A DNA stretch of 64,000 nt from positions 2,402,938 to 2,466,937 of the forward strand of contig NZ_KE386573.1 in the NCBI RefSeq assembly GCF_000427685.1. The letters run 5' to 3'. This document shows, piece after piece, positions 7,946-16,744 of the stretch. The first letter of the stretch is position 1. Each line of letters starts with the position of its first letter. The notes beneath the pieces were generated by a model. That model was not told where the DNA came from and searched no databases. It was given only the letters and a program-made list of their open reading frames with translations. Origin of the DNA: Haloplanus natans DSM 17983. GTDB lineage: Archaea; Halobacteriota; Halobacteria; Halobacteriales; Haloferacaceae. The position numbers and the translations under genes are program-made.

Positions 7946-8914
7946 CTAACTGTGGATACCCATCGCCTCGATCTGTTCCTGATACCGATTCCGGATGGTG
8001 ACTTCGGTCACCTGGGCCACGTCGGCCACCTCGCGCTGAGTCTTCTTTTCGTTACAGAGCAGGGAGGCGGCGTAGATGGCGGCGGCCGCGTACCCCGTCG
8101 GCGACTTGCCCGAGAGCAGACCCTTCTCCGCGGTCTCCTCGATGATTTCGTTGGCTTTCGCCTGCACTTCCTCGGTCAGGTCGAGTTCGGAACAGAAGCG
8201 CGGAACGTACTTTTTCGGATCGACGGGCTTCATCTCCAGTCCGAGTTCCTGGGAGATGTAACGGTAGGTGCGACCGATCTCCTTGCGTTCGACGCGTGAG
8301 ACCTCGGATATCTCTTCTAGCGATCGGGGGATGCCCTCCTTGCGGCAGGCGGCGTAGAGGGCGGCGGTGGCGACGCCCTCGATGGACCGCCCGCGGATCA
8401 GGTCCTCGTTGAGCGCGCGCCGATAGATCACGGACGCCACCTCCCGCACCGAACGGGGAACGCCCAGCGCGGAGGCCATCCGGTCGATTTCGCTCAACGC
8501 GAACTGCAGGTTGCGCTCGCCCGCGTCCTTCGTCCGAATCCGCTCTTGCCACTTCCGCAGGCGGTGCATCTGCGAACGCTTCCGCGAGGAGATCGAGCGC
8601 CCGTAGGCGTCCTTGTCCTTCCAGTCGATGGTCGTCGTCAACCCCTTGTCGTGCATCGTCTGAGTGGTCGGGGCACCCACTCGTGATTTCTCCTGCCGTT
8701 CCTGGTGGTTGAACGCCCGCCACTCCGGACCGGGATCGATCTGCTCTTCCTCGATGATGAGTCCGGTCTCTTCGTGAATCAGTTCCCCGTCAGCCGTCCT
8801 CACGAGGTCTTCCGGATCGAGATCGTCGAGATCGACATCCTCGTCGGCTTCGTCCTCCTCCTTCTCGCCCTGCCATCGCGTCCGGTCGTCCCGCTGGCGG
8901 GTGGGCCGTGTCAT
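7946..8914 (-). CDS. tfb: transcription initiation factor TFB without zinc-ribbon cysteines
   Basis: This 322-residue protein has the complete archaeal TFB/TFIIB core. The B-reader/linker region is [20 protein letters not shown] and [20 protein letters not shown]. Two cyclin-like repeats follow from about residue 125, and near the end an HTH contacts the BRE ([20 protein letters not shown]). The N-terminal ribbon is unusual. Where CxxC pairs are expected, the sequence reads [20 protein letters not shown] with no cysteine, so zinc cannot be bound in the normal way. Haloarchaea carry several TFBs, and this is probably a specialised paralogue. A TATA-like ATTTAAGT lies near 8945-8952. Confidence 0.93.
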   Translation of the reverse strand: MTRPTRQRDDRTRWQGEKEEDEADEDVDLDDLDPEDLVRTADGELIHEETGLIIEEEQIDPGPEWRAFNHQERQEKSRVGAPTTQTMHDKGLTTTIDWKDKDAYGRSISSRKRSQMHRLRKWQERIRTKDAGERNLQFALSEIDRMASALGVPRSVREVASVIYRRALNEDLIRGRSIEGVATAALYAACRKEGIPRSLEEISEVSRVERKEIGRTYRYISQELGLEMKPVDPKKYVPRFCSELDLTEEVQAKANEIIEETAEKGLLSGKSPTGYAAAAIYAASLLCNEKKTQREVADVAQVTEVTIRNRYQEQIEAMGIHS

Positions 8915-8975
8915 CGCGTTTATATAGTCGTAGCTGGATTTTACTTAAATCCTTGGACAGGTACGACCCAGAAAA

Positions 8976-9141
8976 TCACAGATCCGCCGGCCGGTCCACG
9001 TCGCGCCGGACGCCGGGGTCGCCGGTGTCGACGAGCGTTCCGTTCTCGAGGAGGATCGACCGGGGCAGCGAGGAGGACACCGATCACCGACGCCGACTCG
9101 CCCGAGGCGTCGAACGGCGGGGAGACGACGGGGAGGTTCAT
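8976..9141 (-). pseudogene. short remnant translationally coupled to moeA
   Basis: An ATG at 9139-9141 overlaps the moeA stop (ATGA) and begins MNLPVVSPPFDASGESASVI. That frame then runs into an unlikely Arg-rich tail. A second frame takes over with PRSILLENGTLVDTGDPGV and ends in RDVDRPADL, which resembles the tail of nucleotidyltransferases such as MobA or CofC. A single indel near 9075 would join the two frames. At about 55 codons it is too short for such an enzyme, so I treat it as a remnant. The identity is uncertain. Confidence 0.35.
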
Positions 9142-10393
9142 CGCTCCACGACGGGGGAGGGGATAACCTCGACGGATCGGTCGCGGTCGAGCGCCGACTC
9201 GGTGAGGACGAACCCGCCGCCTGCGTCGCGCGCGCACTCCGCGAGAGGACGCTCGGATCGAAGGCGTCGTCGTACACCGGGAGGGGGGAGTCGGCGTGAC
9301 CGAGGGGCATCGCCACGCCGTCGTCGAGGGTGACGGGGACCGCGTACGCGAAGCCGGGCGCGGTGATGCCGACGGACCGGGCCAGCCGTTCGGTGACCGT
9401 CGGGAGCGACGCGTCGCCGGTCAAAAACGGGCGGGCGACGAGCGTCGTGACAGCGTGGGCGCCGACGGGTTTCCCGGGGATGACGAAGGCGACGGCGTCG
9501 TGGTCGGGGAGTTCGGCGACGGCGATCGGTTTCCCCGGTCGGAGGCGCACCCGGTGAAAGTGCAGATCACCGAGGGCGTCGAGCGTCCGGATCACGAAGT
9601 CCTTGTCGCCGACGCTGGTGCCGCCGGTGGTCGTCACGACATCGTGTTCGCGCGCGAGGGCGTCGATCCGCGACTCGACGCGGTCGTAGTCGTCGGGGAC
9701 GCTTCCCTCGTCGGTCGCTTCGTGACCCCACGACCGGACGAGGCCGACGAGCATCGCGGAGTCGAGGTCACGCTGACACCCCTCGTGAATCTCCGTTCCG
9801 GTGGCGAGCAGTCCCACCGAGAACCGGTCACGGACGGCCACGGAATCGATCCCGAGATCCGCGAGAGGAGGGCGTCCTTCGGGGAGAGTCGCTCCCCGGC
9901 CGCGAACAACGTGTCGCCTTCGGCGACGTTGCTCCCGCGCTCGTAGACGTAGGTACCGGGGGTGAGGTCGATCCCCCGCAACTGGCCGGCGTCGACGTGT
10001 GCCTCCTCGCGTTTCAACACCGCGTTCGCCCCCTCGGGGGGGCGCCGGTGGCGATGCGTGCCGCTTCACCGGGGTCGAGCGTCGGCGGTTCGTCCTCCGG
10101 GAACACCTCGATGTCGGCGAGGTCGAGCGGGTAGGGGTCGGTCGCGTCGAACGCGAAGCCGTCCATCGTGGCGTGGCTGTGGGCGGGCACGTCCGCGGGA
10201 GCGTGGATCGTCTCCGCCACGGTGCGGCCGGCGATCCGGTCGAGCGGGACCGTCTCCCTGCCGAGCCGTGGCAGCCACGCCTCGCGGAGGCTGCGGACCC
10301 GTTCGGCGCCCTCGTTCCACGCGATCAGGTCGTCGTGTGCGGTCTCTCCGGTCGTAGTGTTGGGGGGTAGGCTTCACCGAGTGTCGTGGGCAT
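9138..10393 (-). pseudogene. moeA: molybdopterin molybdenumtransferase MoeA, broken by several frameshifts
   Basis: MoeA homology runs through the region in order but jumps frame. Near the N-terminus are ETAHDDLIAWNEGAERV and DVPAHSHATMDGFAFDA. Next come ARIATGAPP, then VLKREEAHVDAGQLRGIDL with RGSNVAEGDTLFAAGERLSP. The long C-terminal half has VGLLATGTEI, DVVTTTGGTSVGDKDFV, RLRPGKPIAVAELP and VIPGKPVGAHAV, and finally GFVLTESALDRDRSVEV. Shifts lie near 10366 (C-tract), 10033 (C-tract), 9870 and 9235, and each is repaired by adding one G or C. Intact MoeA inserts Mo into molybdopterin. Catalytic motifs survive in sequence, but no single protein can be made. Confidence 0.82.
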
Positions 10394-10430
10394 CGCCTAC
10401 CGTGCCACGACCCGTGTTAGAACTGTACAC

Positions 10431-11121
10431 GGTCGCGTTAACTTTGGCGTGAATTGTGCCGGACGGCGAGGGCTTGGAGCCACGATTCTGCTGTCTGCGG
10501 TTCGACATGGCTAAAACTAGTTGCAAACGAGGAGGTTCGTCGTTCTATCTCCCAAAAGACACGTTCGATAGCATTCCGATTCCCGTGTGAAATCATCCGG
10601 AATCGGTAGCCGTCTTCGTCGAGAACGTTCACTAGATAATCGGCATCGTCGACGAGGAACTCGACGCCATCGAGCCGATATTGCCGATGCAGCTCGGCCA
10701 GAAACCATCGCGTTGTCTGTTTCGTCGTCGTCGGAAACAGCCTAAACTGCAGGATATCGTTCGTTTCGGGATCAACGGCACCGTACAGCCAGTAGTCGTC
10801 GCCGTTGATGCGGATCACCTTCTCGTCGACCGCAAGTTGATCCGCACTCACCGTCGAAATCGGCTGTAGATCAGCCTTATGCACCCAGTTGTGAACCGCG
10901 ACGTGACTACGTTGGACTCCCAACTCATCGAGAAACTGACTGGCATCTCTCGTTGACATGCCGGCGAGATGACACCGGATGCCCACTTGAATCGCCCACT
11001 CGGGAGTCCGCTTGCGCTCCACAAACGACAAGTCGATCCACTCGATACACTCGCTGAGGCGTTCGGATTCTGCCATAGACACTCAGAAATCGAACGCCTC
11101 ATCCTCTAACTTAACGCGACC
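10431..11121 (-). mobile_element. IS6-family insertion sequence, haloarchaeal type
   Basis: A 691-bp element is bounded by short inverted repeats: GGTCGCGTTAACTT at 10431 and its near-complement, AACTTAACGCGACC, ending at 11121. It carries one transposase gene filling almost the whole length, and the transposase stop codon lies inside the left repeat. IS6 elements normally leave 8-bp duplications. The flanks (CTGTACAC and TGGGACAC) share only their last bases, so the duplication is decayed or the ends have recombined. It lies 38 bases upstream of the moeA start. Confidence 0.85.
10438..11082 (-). CDS. IS6-family DDE transposase
   Basis: The protein has 214 residues, the usual size for haloarchaeal IS6 transposases. 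An N-terminal helix-turn-helix (GMSTRDASQFLDELGVQRSH, then VAVHNWVHK) precedes the RNase H-like catalytic core. The first Asp is in QLAVDEKVIRINGDDYWLYG, the second in VEFLVDDADYLVNVL, and the Glu in NAIERVFWEIERRT, with the usual spacing. It would mobilise the IS by cointegrate formation. No frameshift or stop interrupts it, so it may be active. An alternative Met two codons downstream is possible. Confidence 0.93.
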   Translation of the reverse strand: MSMAESERLSECIEWIDLSFVERKRTPEWAIQVGIRCHLAGMSTRDASQFLDELGVQRSHVAVHNWVHKADLQPISTVSADQLAVDEKVIRINGDDYWLYGAVDPETNDILQFRLFPTTTKQTTRWFLAELHRQYRLDGVEFLVDDADYLVNVLDEDGYRFRMISHGNRNAIERVFWEIERRTSSFATSFSHVEPQTAESWLQALAVRHNSRQS

Positions 11122-11168
11122 TGGGACACTCGCCGAACGTTTATGAGACTCCGTGACACAGACCGGAT

Positions 11169-11348
11169 ATGGTCGAAGCGTTCGTCAGACTGTTGTGTCC
11201 CGAGTGTGGGAAAAACTGGGAGAACGGGCCGACTGAACTCCCCGGTCACCGGAAGAATTTCAGCTGTCCGAACTGCCACGCGACGCGCCGACTCGCGGAG
11301 TTCATGCGGACCGAACGCGACCTGGAACTCGTCAAACAGTTCGAGTGA
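11169..11348 (+). CDS. small two-CxxC zinc-finger protein (DUF7836-like)
   Basis: This 59-residue protein starts at ATG 11169. It has two zinc-binding knuckles, LLCPECGKNW near residue 9 and FSCPNCHATRRL near 32, followed by a short charged helix (EFMRTERDLELVKQFE). Closely similar proteins are widespread in haloarchaea, and I believe they are filed under DUF7836. Such small zinc-finger proteins are abundant in halophiles and mostly uncharacterised. The stop TGA abuts the stop of the convergent aIF2-beta gene without a spacer. Confidence 0.8.
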   Translation: MVEAFVRLLCPECGKNWENGPTELPGHRKNFSCPNCHATRRLAEFMRTERDLELVKQFE

Positions 11349-11756
11349 TTAGAGCTCCGGCACGGCCGACAGCGCTCCACACGCGTCACATTTCAGCACC
11401 GTCGCGCCGCGCTCCTCGACGAGTCGGGTGTCTGGCGAGCCACACTCCGAACACGTCACGAACGACTCGACGTACTCGTCGAGTGCGTCGGCGACGCGGG
11501 ACTGCTTGAAGTCACCGGTGAAGCGGGCGCGCCCCCGGTCGTCGATGCTGGCGCTGGTGCCCAGTTCCGACTGGAGGAACTTGAGGAGGTGCGCCTCGTC
11601 CCGGTTCAACCGGTCGAGCGTGGGCGCGAAGTTCTCATAGCTGGTGACGTTGCCCTCGGGCCGCACCTCGGGGTCGGGCACCTGGAACCGGTCGGCCGCG
11701 TCGCCTACCTCGGGGGTCTCGGTCAACGCGCGGTCGAGACTGTCTTCGTAATCCAT
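11349..11756 (-). CDS. translation initiation factor aIF2 beta subunit, short paralogue
   Basis: At 135 residues this is the normal length of aIF2-beta, which joins the alpha and gamma subunits to deliver Met-tRNAi to the ribosome. The N-terminal helix binding the gamma subunit (MDYEDSLDRALTETPE) is followed by the alpha-beta core (HLLKFLQSELGTSASIDDRG). The C-terminal zinc ribbon has CSECGSPDT and CDACGAL. It lacks the TRAM extension present in the second paralogue at 59602, so I take this copy as the canonical subunit. Confidence 0.92.
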   Translation of the reverse strand: MDYEDSLDRALTETPEVGDAADRFQVPDPEVRPEGNVTSYENFAPTLDRLNRDEAHLLKFLQSELGTSASIDDRGRARFTGDFKQSRVADALDEYVESFVTCSECGSPDTRLVEERGATVLKCDACGALSAVPEL

Positions 11757-12150
11757 ATTTCGCTATCCCGGCGCGGGCGACTAAAGCGTTTCAGGAGTCG
11801 CTCGGCGGCAGTTAATAAGTGAGACGGGGACTCCGGGTTCGAGCGCTAATGTGTCGTTTGAAGCCGTCGATCGAGGGTAAAGGATCGCCTACCGATCGGG
11901 GACAGTAGTCGCCCCGAACTGGCCGTATAGAGTCCGACAGCGACCTAATTCCGACGATCACGGTCGCATAAGGAAGACGTTTACAATCGCTACGGGGATC
12001 GAATCCGCGGTCGAGGGCCGAGAAGCGGATCGATCCGGACGCCGCGTTCGCGCGTCCGAGTGATTGCCAACCGCCGTCGAGGCGTATCGGTACGCCGCCA
12101 CGGACCGGATCGGGATCGTCAACGACTGCGGCGACCTGCCCGGGCACGGC
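11757..12150. other. 394-bp intergenic region
   Basis: I see no gene, tRNA or convincing repeat here. The part near 11757-11820 should hold the promoter of the aIF2-beta gene on the minus strand. The remainder is ordinary GC-rich sequence with short open frames of no recognisable character. It lies downstream of the DUF7344-like gene. Confidence 0.5.
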
Positions 12151-12702
12151 TCACCCGCGGACATCGCGGACGACGGCGGCCATCCCGATCAGCGACAGGA
12201 GCAGGGCCGCACCGAGGGAGAGATCGGTCGGTAACGCCCCGAGTTCGCCGACGAAGACGACGAGGAGGGCGACGGAGAGCAAGACGACGGTGCTCAGGCC
12301 GGACGACTCGAACGAGGCCGACGCGTCCGGCGGATCGGGATCGAACCGATCGAGATACCGCAACAGGTCGTCGGTTTTGGACGTTCGCTCGACGGTTCCC
12401 CGGTCACGGTCGAAATCGACGGCGCCGAACTCGTCGAGTTTGGGGAGGTGTGCCTGGTACAGCGAGACGTACACCCGCTTGCGTTGTGTGGAGGTGACGG
12501 CCGACTCCGCAATATCGTTCTCGACGGCCGCGACGTGTCTCGCGAGGTCACCCTGCGTCGTCGAGTCGTGGTCCCGGAGATACTCCAGGATGAGCCGCCG
12601 CCGGTGGTTCTGGAGGATGGCGAAGATCCGGTCCAGTCGCTCCGACGATGCTGGCCCCGCGTCGGATCGTGTCTCCGCCTCGACGGCGGATGTCGAACTC
12701 AT
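12151..12702 (-). CDS. DUF7344-like winged-helix protein with two C-terminal membrane helices
   Basis: This 183-residue protein starts at Met 12702 (MSSTSAVEAE). An N-terminal winged helix is evident in LDRIFAILQNHRRRLILEYL with TTQGDLARHVAAVEND, then KRVYVSLYQAHLPKLDEFGA, a layout typical of haloarchaeal DUF7344 proteins. Two hydrophobic segments (STVVLLSVALLVVFVGELGA and LSLGAALLLSLIGMAAVV) anchor the C-terminus. I infer a membrane-tethered DNA-binding regulator; its targets are unknown. The long upstream region contains several palindromes that could be its operators. Confidence 0.75.
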   Translation of the reverse strand: MSSTSAVEAETRSDAGPASSERLDRIFAILQNHRRRLILEYLRDHDSTTQGDLARHVAAVENDIAESAVTSTQRKRVYVSLYQAHLPKLDEFGAVDFDRDRGTVERTSKTDDLLRYLDRFDPDPPDASASFESSGLSTVVLLSVALLVVFVGELGALPTDLSLGAALLLSLIGMAAVVRDVRG

Positions 12703-13023
12703 GCGAGGGGGGAACGGCGGCGACACGCCTGTACTCGCCGCTGCCCGTACCCGGCTCCCCCCGGTGAAAATATCATTTCTATTTACACGTCTGGTTATAT
12801 CGATGAGTTATAACAATGTCGGTGGTATTTACGTTGGTGAGTGAATCGACACCTGGGTCTGCAGACCGGTCTGGCGTCGGAGAGGGTAAGGAGTCCTTAC
12901 CGCCGAATTCCGGGGTATAGGACGCGTCCTGTCAACTGCGGGAGTGAGAGTCCGTGTCTATAGCCGCATGTTAACTCCACTCAAGATAATAATATAACCT
13001 TCCACTCGCTATAGATGGTTGTT
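12703..13023. promoter_or_regulatory. 321-bp divergent intergenic region with three palindromes
   Basis: It holds promoters for both flanking genes. Palindromes seen are GTTATA/TATAAC arms at 12794-12814 with a 9-base spacer, GGTCTGCAGACC at 12856-12867 (perfect), and GGTAAGGAGTCCTTACC at 12885-12901 (perfect 8-bp arms). An AT-rich stretch at about 12985-12998 (AATAATATAA) is a good TATA box roughly 30 bases before ATG 13024. The palindromes are candidate operators for the neighbouring winged-helix protein. That is inference only. Confidence 0.55.
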
Positions 13024-13257
13024 ATGAAAAAGCAGGAGCTCATTCACCTGCACGGCCTCCTCGCGGAGGTAGAGAAACAGTGCGCAGCATGGCACGACGA
13101 CGAAATCGACCTGACCGCCTACGAGGACATGGGGGTACGACCCACATCGATCCACAAATCGAAGACGGACCACAAGGCGGCTGTTTTTAAATTGGCAAAG
13201 GGAATCACTTCTTCGCTGGAAACGTCCGAGGAGCGCGTCGCTCCTCACGCGGACTGA
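13024..13257 (+). CDS. UPF0058 family protein
   Basis: This 77-residue protein starts MKKQELIHLHGLLAEVEKQC, which is diagnostic for the small archaeal UPF0058 family. LTAYEDMGVRPTSIHKSKTD and HKAAVFKLAKGI follow. I start at ATG 13024 because the family begins with MKKQELIH and a TATA box lies about 30 bases upstream; an ATG three codons earlier is in frame. UPF0058 proteins are helical and of unknown function. Confidence 0.9.
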   Translation: MKKQELIHLHGLLAEVEKQCAAWHDDEIDLTAYEDMGVRPTSIHKSKTDHKAAVFKLAKGITSSLETSEERVAPHAD

Positions 13258-13405
13258 TCCGACGGCGCGGTCTCCTGCAGAGCACTACCCGGCCAGCGCC
13301 GGCTATACGTCTCCTCATAGGGGGCATCGTAGCCGGCCGGAGGGCCAGCGATCCTCGACTGGCTGTGGTCTCCGATTCGGGCGAAACCGAACCTATGAAC
13401 AGCTA

Positions 13406-13491
13406 CGATAATCCCTATTAGAAGTCGGTCCCGGTGAGTCGCCGGCACGTCACGGCGACACATCGGAACACGGGGTCACCGATCCCCCTCA
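13406..13491 (-). repeat. 86-bp palindromic repeat, decayed copy H
   Basis: The position-by-position plan of the family is kept over exactly 86 bases: outer left CGATAATCCCTATTAGAA, spacer GTCGG, inner arm TCCCGGTGAGTCGCC, a 10-base loop, GGCGACACATCGGAA, spacer CACGG, and an eroded right arm ending in TCA. The right terminus TCA (13489-13491) is exactly the stop codon of the minus-strand UPF0212 gene. The similarity is weaker than in the six clear copies, but the phasing and the inner GGTGAGTCGCC support it. Confidence 0.65.
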
Positions 13492-13941
13492 CTCGTCGAC
13501 CAGTTCCTCGAACTCGGGGATGAGATCGTCCTCGTCGTCGCTCTCGTCGTCCGCGTCCGCCGACGCCTCCTCTTCGGACTCCATCGGATCGACCCGCAGG
13601 ATCGAAAGCGGCACGTTCTCCAGTCGCTGCCCGATCTCCTTGCGCGCGATACGCGACGCGTGTTCCTCCTGTTCGACGTTGAACACCTTCATTTCGAGTT
13701 CGAGGGCGACGAGGGCCTCGTCGGCGGCGATGAAGGCGGGCGGCAGGTCTTCGCCCGACGGCGACGTTCGGGACCCCATCTCTATTTCGACGTAGTTGAG
13801 GTCCGGATTCAGCATCTCGCCGGTTTTCGCGATGGCGATACGGATCGCCTCGTCGGAAGTCTCTACGTCGTACACCGGAACCGCTGCCTCGACGACGACT
13901 CGACAGTCCATACCACACCGTACTTGTACGTCCACCGTCAT
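13489..13941 (-). CDS. UPF0212 (DUF555) family protein
   Basis: This 150-residue protein starts at MTVDVQVRCGMDCRVVVEAA, the conserved N-terminus of the archaeal UPF0212/DUF555 family. AIAKTGEMLNPDLNYVEIEM, FIAADEALVALELEMKVFNV and HASRIARKEIGQRL follow. The last 30 residues are almost entirely Asp/Glu/Ser, a halophile-type tail. The family is confined to archaea and its function is unknown. The stop codon TGA is the terminal triplet of decayed repeat copy H. Confidence 0.88.
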   Translation of the reverse strand: MTVDVQVRCGMDCRVVVEAAVPVYDVETSDEAIRIAIAKTGEMLNPDLNYVEIEMGSRTSPSGEDLPPAFIAADEALVALELEMKVFNVEQEEHASRIARKEIGQRLENVPLSILRVDPMESEEEASADADDESDDEDDLIPEFEELVDE

Positions 13942-14280
13942 GAAGTTTCGGCCGCGTGATCCGTATGGGCGTCGAGACGACGATGCAGTGTATAGTCTAT
14001 TCAATCTATTTGACGGCCGAATCCGGTAGTCCCGATTTTTTCGCGGCCTACACCGATTTTGTCGGCAGATAGATTCGACACCGGAATGCACAGTTGAATA
14101 ATTATGCAATTAATTTTCGATAGCACACGCGACGGAAGGGCTCGGCGCCGAGATCGAGCGGCGGATGCACGCCCCGTTCGACGGGATCGAGGCCGACGGC
14201 GCGGCGGGCGCGTAACGACCCCTCGTCCGGATCGTCGTGCGTCGCCGACGCGGTCCCCCGACCACCGGGAACGGGCCGTA
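13942..14280. other. 339-bp intergenic region with a possible gene-end remnant
   Basis: The first part (13980-14125) is unusually AT-rich. Between 14135 and 14215 on the plus strand one frame reads as a plausible protein tail (EGLGAEIERRMHAPFDGIEA) before a TAA, open only from 14114. It may be the last piece of a deleted gene, but I could not assign a family. No RNA gene was recognised. Confidence 0.35.
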
Positions 14281-15195
14281 CTACTCCTCGCCCGCCCGCA
14301 GGTAGTAAAACAGGTACGTCTGGGCGTAGCCCGCGTACGCGCCGCCGAGTCGATCGCGGATCGCCCGCGACGTGTCGGCGTACGAGCCCTTATCACAGTC
14401 GGGGTAGTGATCCGCGATGGCCGAGCGAATCCACGTATCCAGCGGGACGGCCTCCAGATAGCCCAGCGAGAAGAGCAACACGCAGTCGGCCACCTTCTCG
14501 CCGACGCCGACGAAGCGGGTGAGGTACTCGCGGGCCGCCTCGTACTCGCGTCCCCGCGCGGCGGCGGGGTCGGCCTCGCCATCGGCGACCATCGACGCGG
14601 TCCGTTGGACGTACGGCGCCCGATAGCCGAGTTTCAGGTCGCGGAGGTCGTCCTCGGTGCGTTCCGCGAGTTGCGCCGGCGTCGGGAAGGCGTGGTAGGT
14701 CCGGCCGTCCGCGGTGACCGTGTCCCCGTACTCGCGGGCGAGGGCCATCTGCATTCCGTGGATGCGCGAGACGCGCATCTGGGCCGAGCAGATGAATGAG
14801 ATCAGACAGGGAAACGGTGGATCACGAACCAGTCGCATCCCGCGGTAGGTGTCGTAGGCCCGGTCGAGAAGCGGGTCGTCCGGCGTCGCCGCGAGGACGG
14901 CGTCCAGGTCGTCGTCGAGGCGCAGGAGGTGGGTGAGGAGGGGGACGGCGTCGGTTGTCGACTCCCACTTCAGTCGCCCCTCGGTCTGGCGCACCCGGAG
15001 GACCGCCCGGTCGTTGCCGACGGCGTCCATCGGCGGCACGACCGTCTCGTACCACGCGTCCCCGCCGTGGGCCGCCGTGCGCTCGTACATCCCGCCGTCC
15101 GGTCGGTCCCAGAGGTAGCTCTGCCCGCTCTCGACGGTCGCCTGCAGGTCGAAGTCGCCGTCGAGGTCGGCAAGCGGGATGGCGCCACGTTCCAT
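14281..15195 (-). CDS. Ogg1-type 8-oxoguanine/N-glycosylase-lyase
   Basis: I start this 304-residue protein at Met 15195 (MERGAIPLADLDGDFDLQAT). The Ogg1-like N-terminal domain precedes the HhH-GPD fold. FICSAQMRVSRIHGMQMALA matches the conserved FICS segment. FVGVGEKVADCVLLFSLGYL carries the helix-hairpin-helix with the Schiff-base Lys, and AVPLDTWIRSAI supplies the catalytic Asp. This is the pattern of bifunctional 8-oxoguanine DNA glycosylase/AP lyases. It lies 38 bases downstream of the permease gene on the same strand, which is probably coincidental. The exact substrate range cannot be read from sequence. Confidence 0.88.
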   Translation of the reverse strand: MERGAIPLADLDGDFDLQATVESGQSYLWDRPDGGMYERTAAHGGDAWYETVVPPMDAVGNDRAVLRVRQTEGRLKWESTTDAVPLLTHLLRLDDDLDAVLAATPDDPLLDRAYDTYRGMRLVRDPPFPCLISFICSAQMRVSRIHGMQMALAREYGDTVTADGRTYHAFPTPAQLAERTEDDLRDLKLGYRAPYVQRTASMVADGEADPAAARGREYEAAREYLTRFVGVGEKVADCVLLFSLGYLEAVPLDTWIRSAIADHYPDCDKGSYADTSRAIRDRLGGAYAGYAQTYLFYYLRAGEE

Positions 15196-15233
15196 GGAGG
15201 GAAGGAGGACCCCCGTGGTTTCCCGGTTTCGTT

Positions 15234-16655
15234 TTATTCGTCGTACGCCGCGGTCAGCGGCGGCCGGTCGACGCCCCGGTCCGCGCGGTAGTCGGCCGCG
15301 ACGGCGACGACCGCGACCCCGAGGAGTTCCCACAGGAGAAGGGCGGGCACCACCGTCGACAGCGGGTCGCGGACAAGGACGGCCTCGTCGACGGCCGCGA
15401 GTGCGGGCGTCCAGCGCGTGAACCCGAGCGAGGTGGCGGGGTCGAGCGCGACGACGCGCACGAGGACGACGGCGGCGGTGACGACGCCGACGGTAGCGAC
15501 GAGAGCGAGGGCGGGCGTCGGGGGGCGAAGCCGGCACCGGCGATAGAGCGCCGGCCGGAGGAACGGGAGGACTGCCGCAGAGGCCGCGAGCGCCGCGTAG
15601 CCAACGAAGACGCCCGCGAGCGACAGGTAAAGCGCCTGGCCGACCGCGTCGAGGGCGACGACGACGCCGGCGAGCAAGCCGGTCACCGCCAGCGCGGGGT
15701 CGGGCAGACCGGGACGGGTGTCGCGGTCGACGCCCGGCACCACCTCGGCGAACCCCCGGAGCGTCCGGGTCGGGAGCCACGCCGTCGCCAGCGCCGCCGC
15801 GGCGGTGGCGAGGACGGTTCCGGGAACGACGAGGAGTTCCACCCCCACGCCGAGTCCACTGGCGGCGGCGTTGGCGAACGGGGCCGGCGCGAACACCAGT
15901 CGGGTCCACGGGATGACCCCCAGCGTGACGAACGCGGCGACGGTGGCGACGAGGCCGGCGATCAGGACGCCGACGAGCGTCGCTCGCGGCACCGTCCGGC
16001 GTGGATTCCGGGTGACCGACGAGGCGGCGGCGCCGGCGTCGAACCCGACGAAGCCAAAGAGGGTCACCACCGTCGCCGCGCCGAGCGACGCCAGCGGCCG
16101 CTCCCGGAGTGTCGGCGTGGGAAAGAGCGGCGAGAAGTTGTCGGGCGCGACGGCGAGGAGGGCGGCGACGGCCATCACCGCAAGGAGGGCGACGAGCGGC
16201 CCGGTCGTGGCGAGTTGCGCCCGGGCGGCCGCCGCGGGGCCGAGGGCGTGAACGGCGACGACGACGGCGAGGACGGCCATAGCGGTGGCGGTGGGGGAGA
16301 GGGGAACGAGGAGGGAGAACGTCCGCCCGAGGGCGGCCGCGAGGGCGGCGAGGACGGCGACGTACGCCCCGACGGTCGGCCACGCGGCGAGGAAGCCGAG
16401 CGGGCGCGACCCCCACGTCCGGGAGACGGCGGCGTAGACGATTCCGTCGCGTTCGGCGAGCGGACTGGAGAGGTAGACGGCGTAGGCGACGGCGACGGCA
16501 CAGACCGCGAGCGTTCCGACGAGGTAGGCGACGGGCGTGGCGGGACCGCCCAGGTTCTCGACGCCGTGGGGCAGGCTGAACACCCCGGCGCCGAGCGGGA
16601 GGCCGAGAGAGAGCACGACGACGTGACCGAAGCCGAGAGGGCGGTCTCGTGACAC
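15234..16655 (-). CDS. APC-superfamily amino acid permease
   Basis: This 473-residue, very hydrophobic protein has 11-12 predicted membrane spans. It opens [20 protein letters not shown] followed by [11 protein letters not shown], the glycine-rich unwound helix 1 that binds substrate in APC amino acid transporters. Helix 6 reads [20 protein letters not shown], the typical FxxFxGFD motif, followed by [10 protein letters not shown] chose the GTG at 16655 over further-upstream codons because homology-like sequence begins there; GTG 16661 is equally possible. The substrate is probably an amino acid, its identity unknown. It is divergent from thrS. Confidence 0.82.
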   Translation of the reverse strand: MSRDRPLGFGHVVVLSLGLPLGAGVFSLPHGVENLGGPATPVAYLVGTLAVCAVAVAYAVYLSSPLAERDGIVYAAVSRTWGSRPLGFLAAWPTVGAYVAVLAALAAALGRTFSLLVPLSPTATAMAVLAVVVAVHALGPAAAARAQLATTGPLVALLAVMAVAALLAVAPDNFSPLFPTPTLRERPLASLGAATVVTLFGFVGFDAGAAASSVTRNPRRTVPRATLVGVLIAGLVATVAAFVTLGVIPWTRLVFAPAPFANAAASGLGVGVELLVVPGTVLATAAAALATAWLPTRTLRGFAEVVPGVDRDTRPGLPDPALAVTGLLAGVVVALDAVGQALYLSLAGVFVGYAALAASAAVLPFLRPALYRRCRLRPPTPALALVATVGVVTAAVVLVRVVALDPATSLGFTRWTPALAAVDEAVLVRDPLSTVVPALLLWELLGVAVVAVAADYRADRGVDRPPLTAAYDE

Positions 16656-16744
16656 GGTCACAAGGGGCACGGCTGGCAAAAATAGCTTGCGCGGGCGAGA
16701 CGCACCTTCGACAGTATTATTCCGTTCGTCCGACTTCCTCCGAT

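Noticed and set aside
8985-9075. Intact mobA gene next to moeA
   Set aside because: Only a short C-terminal-like segment is seen. There is no GTP-binding LAGGxSxRMG motif and the frame is broken.
10423-11129. 8-bp target duplication around the IS6-type element
   Set aside because: The flanking octamers CTGTACAC and TGGGACAC do not match, so no duplication is claimed.
12068-12153. Possible further copy of the palindromic repeat at the stop of the DUF7344-like gene
   Set aside because: A CCCGGGCAGGTCGCC segment resembles the inner arm at 10 of 15 positions, but the outer arm, spacers and loop cannot be recognised and the spacing is wrong.
14281-16416. A 711-codon open frame spanning the glycosylase and the permease on the minus strand
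   Set aside because: Only its last 304 codons (from Met 15195) read as the Ogg-type enzyme. The upstream part is Arg/Pro-rich antisense-like sequence overlapping the APC permease in another frame.
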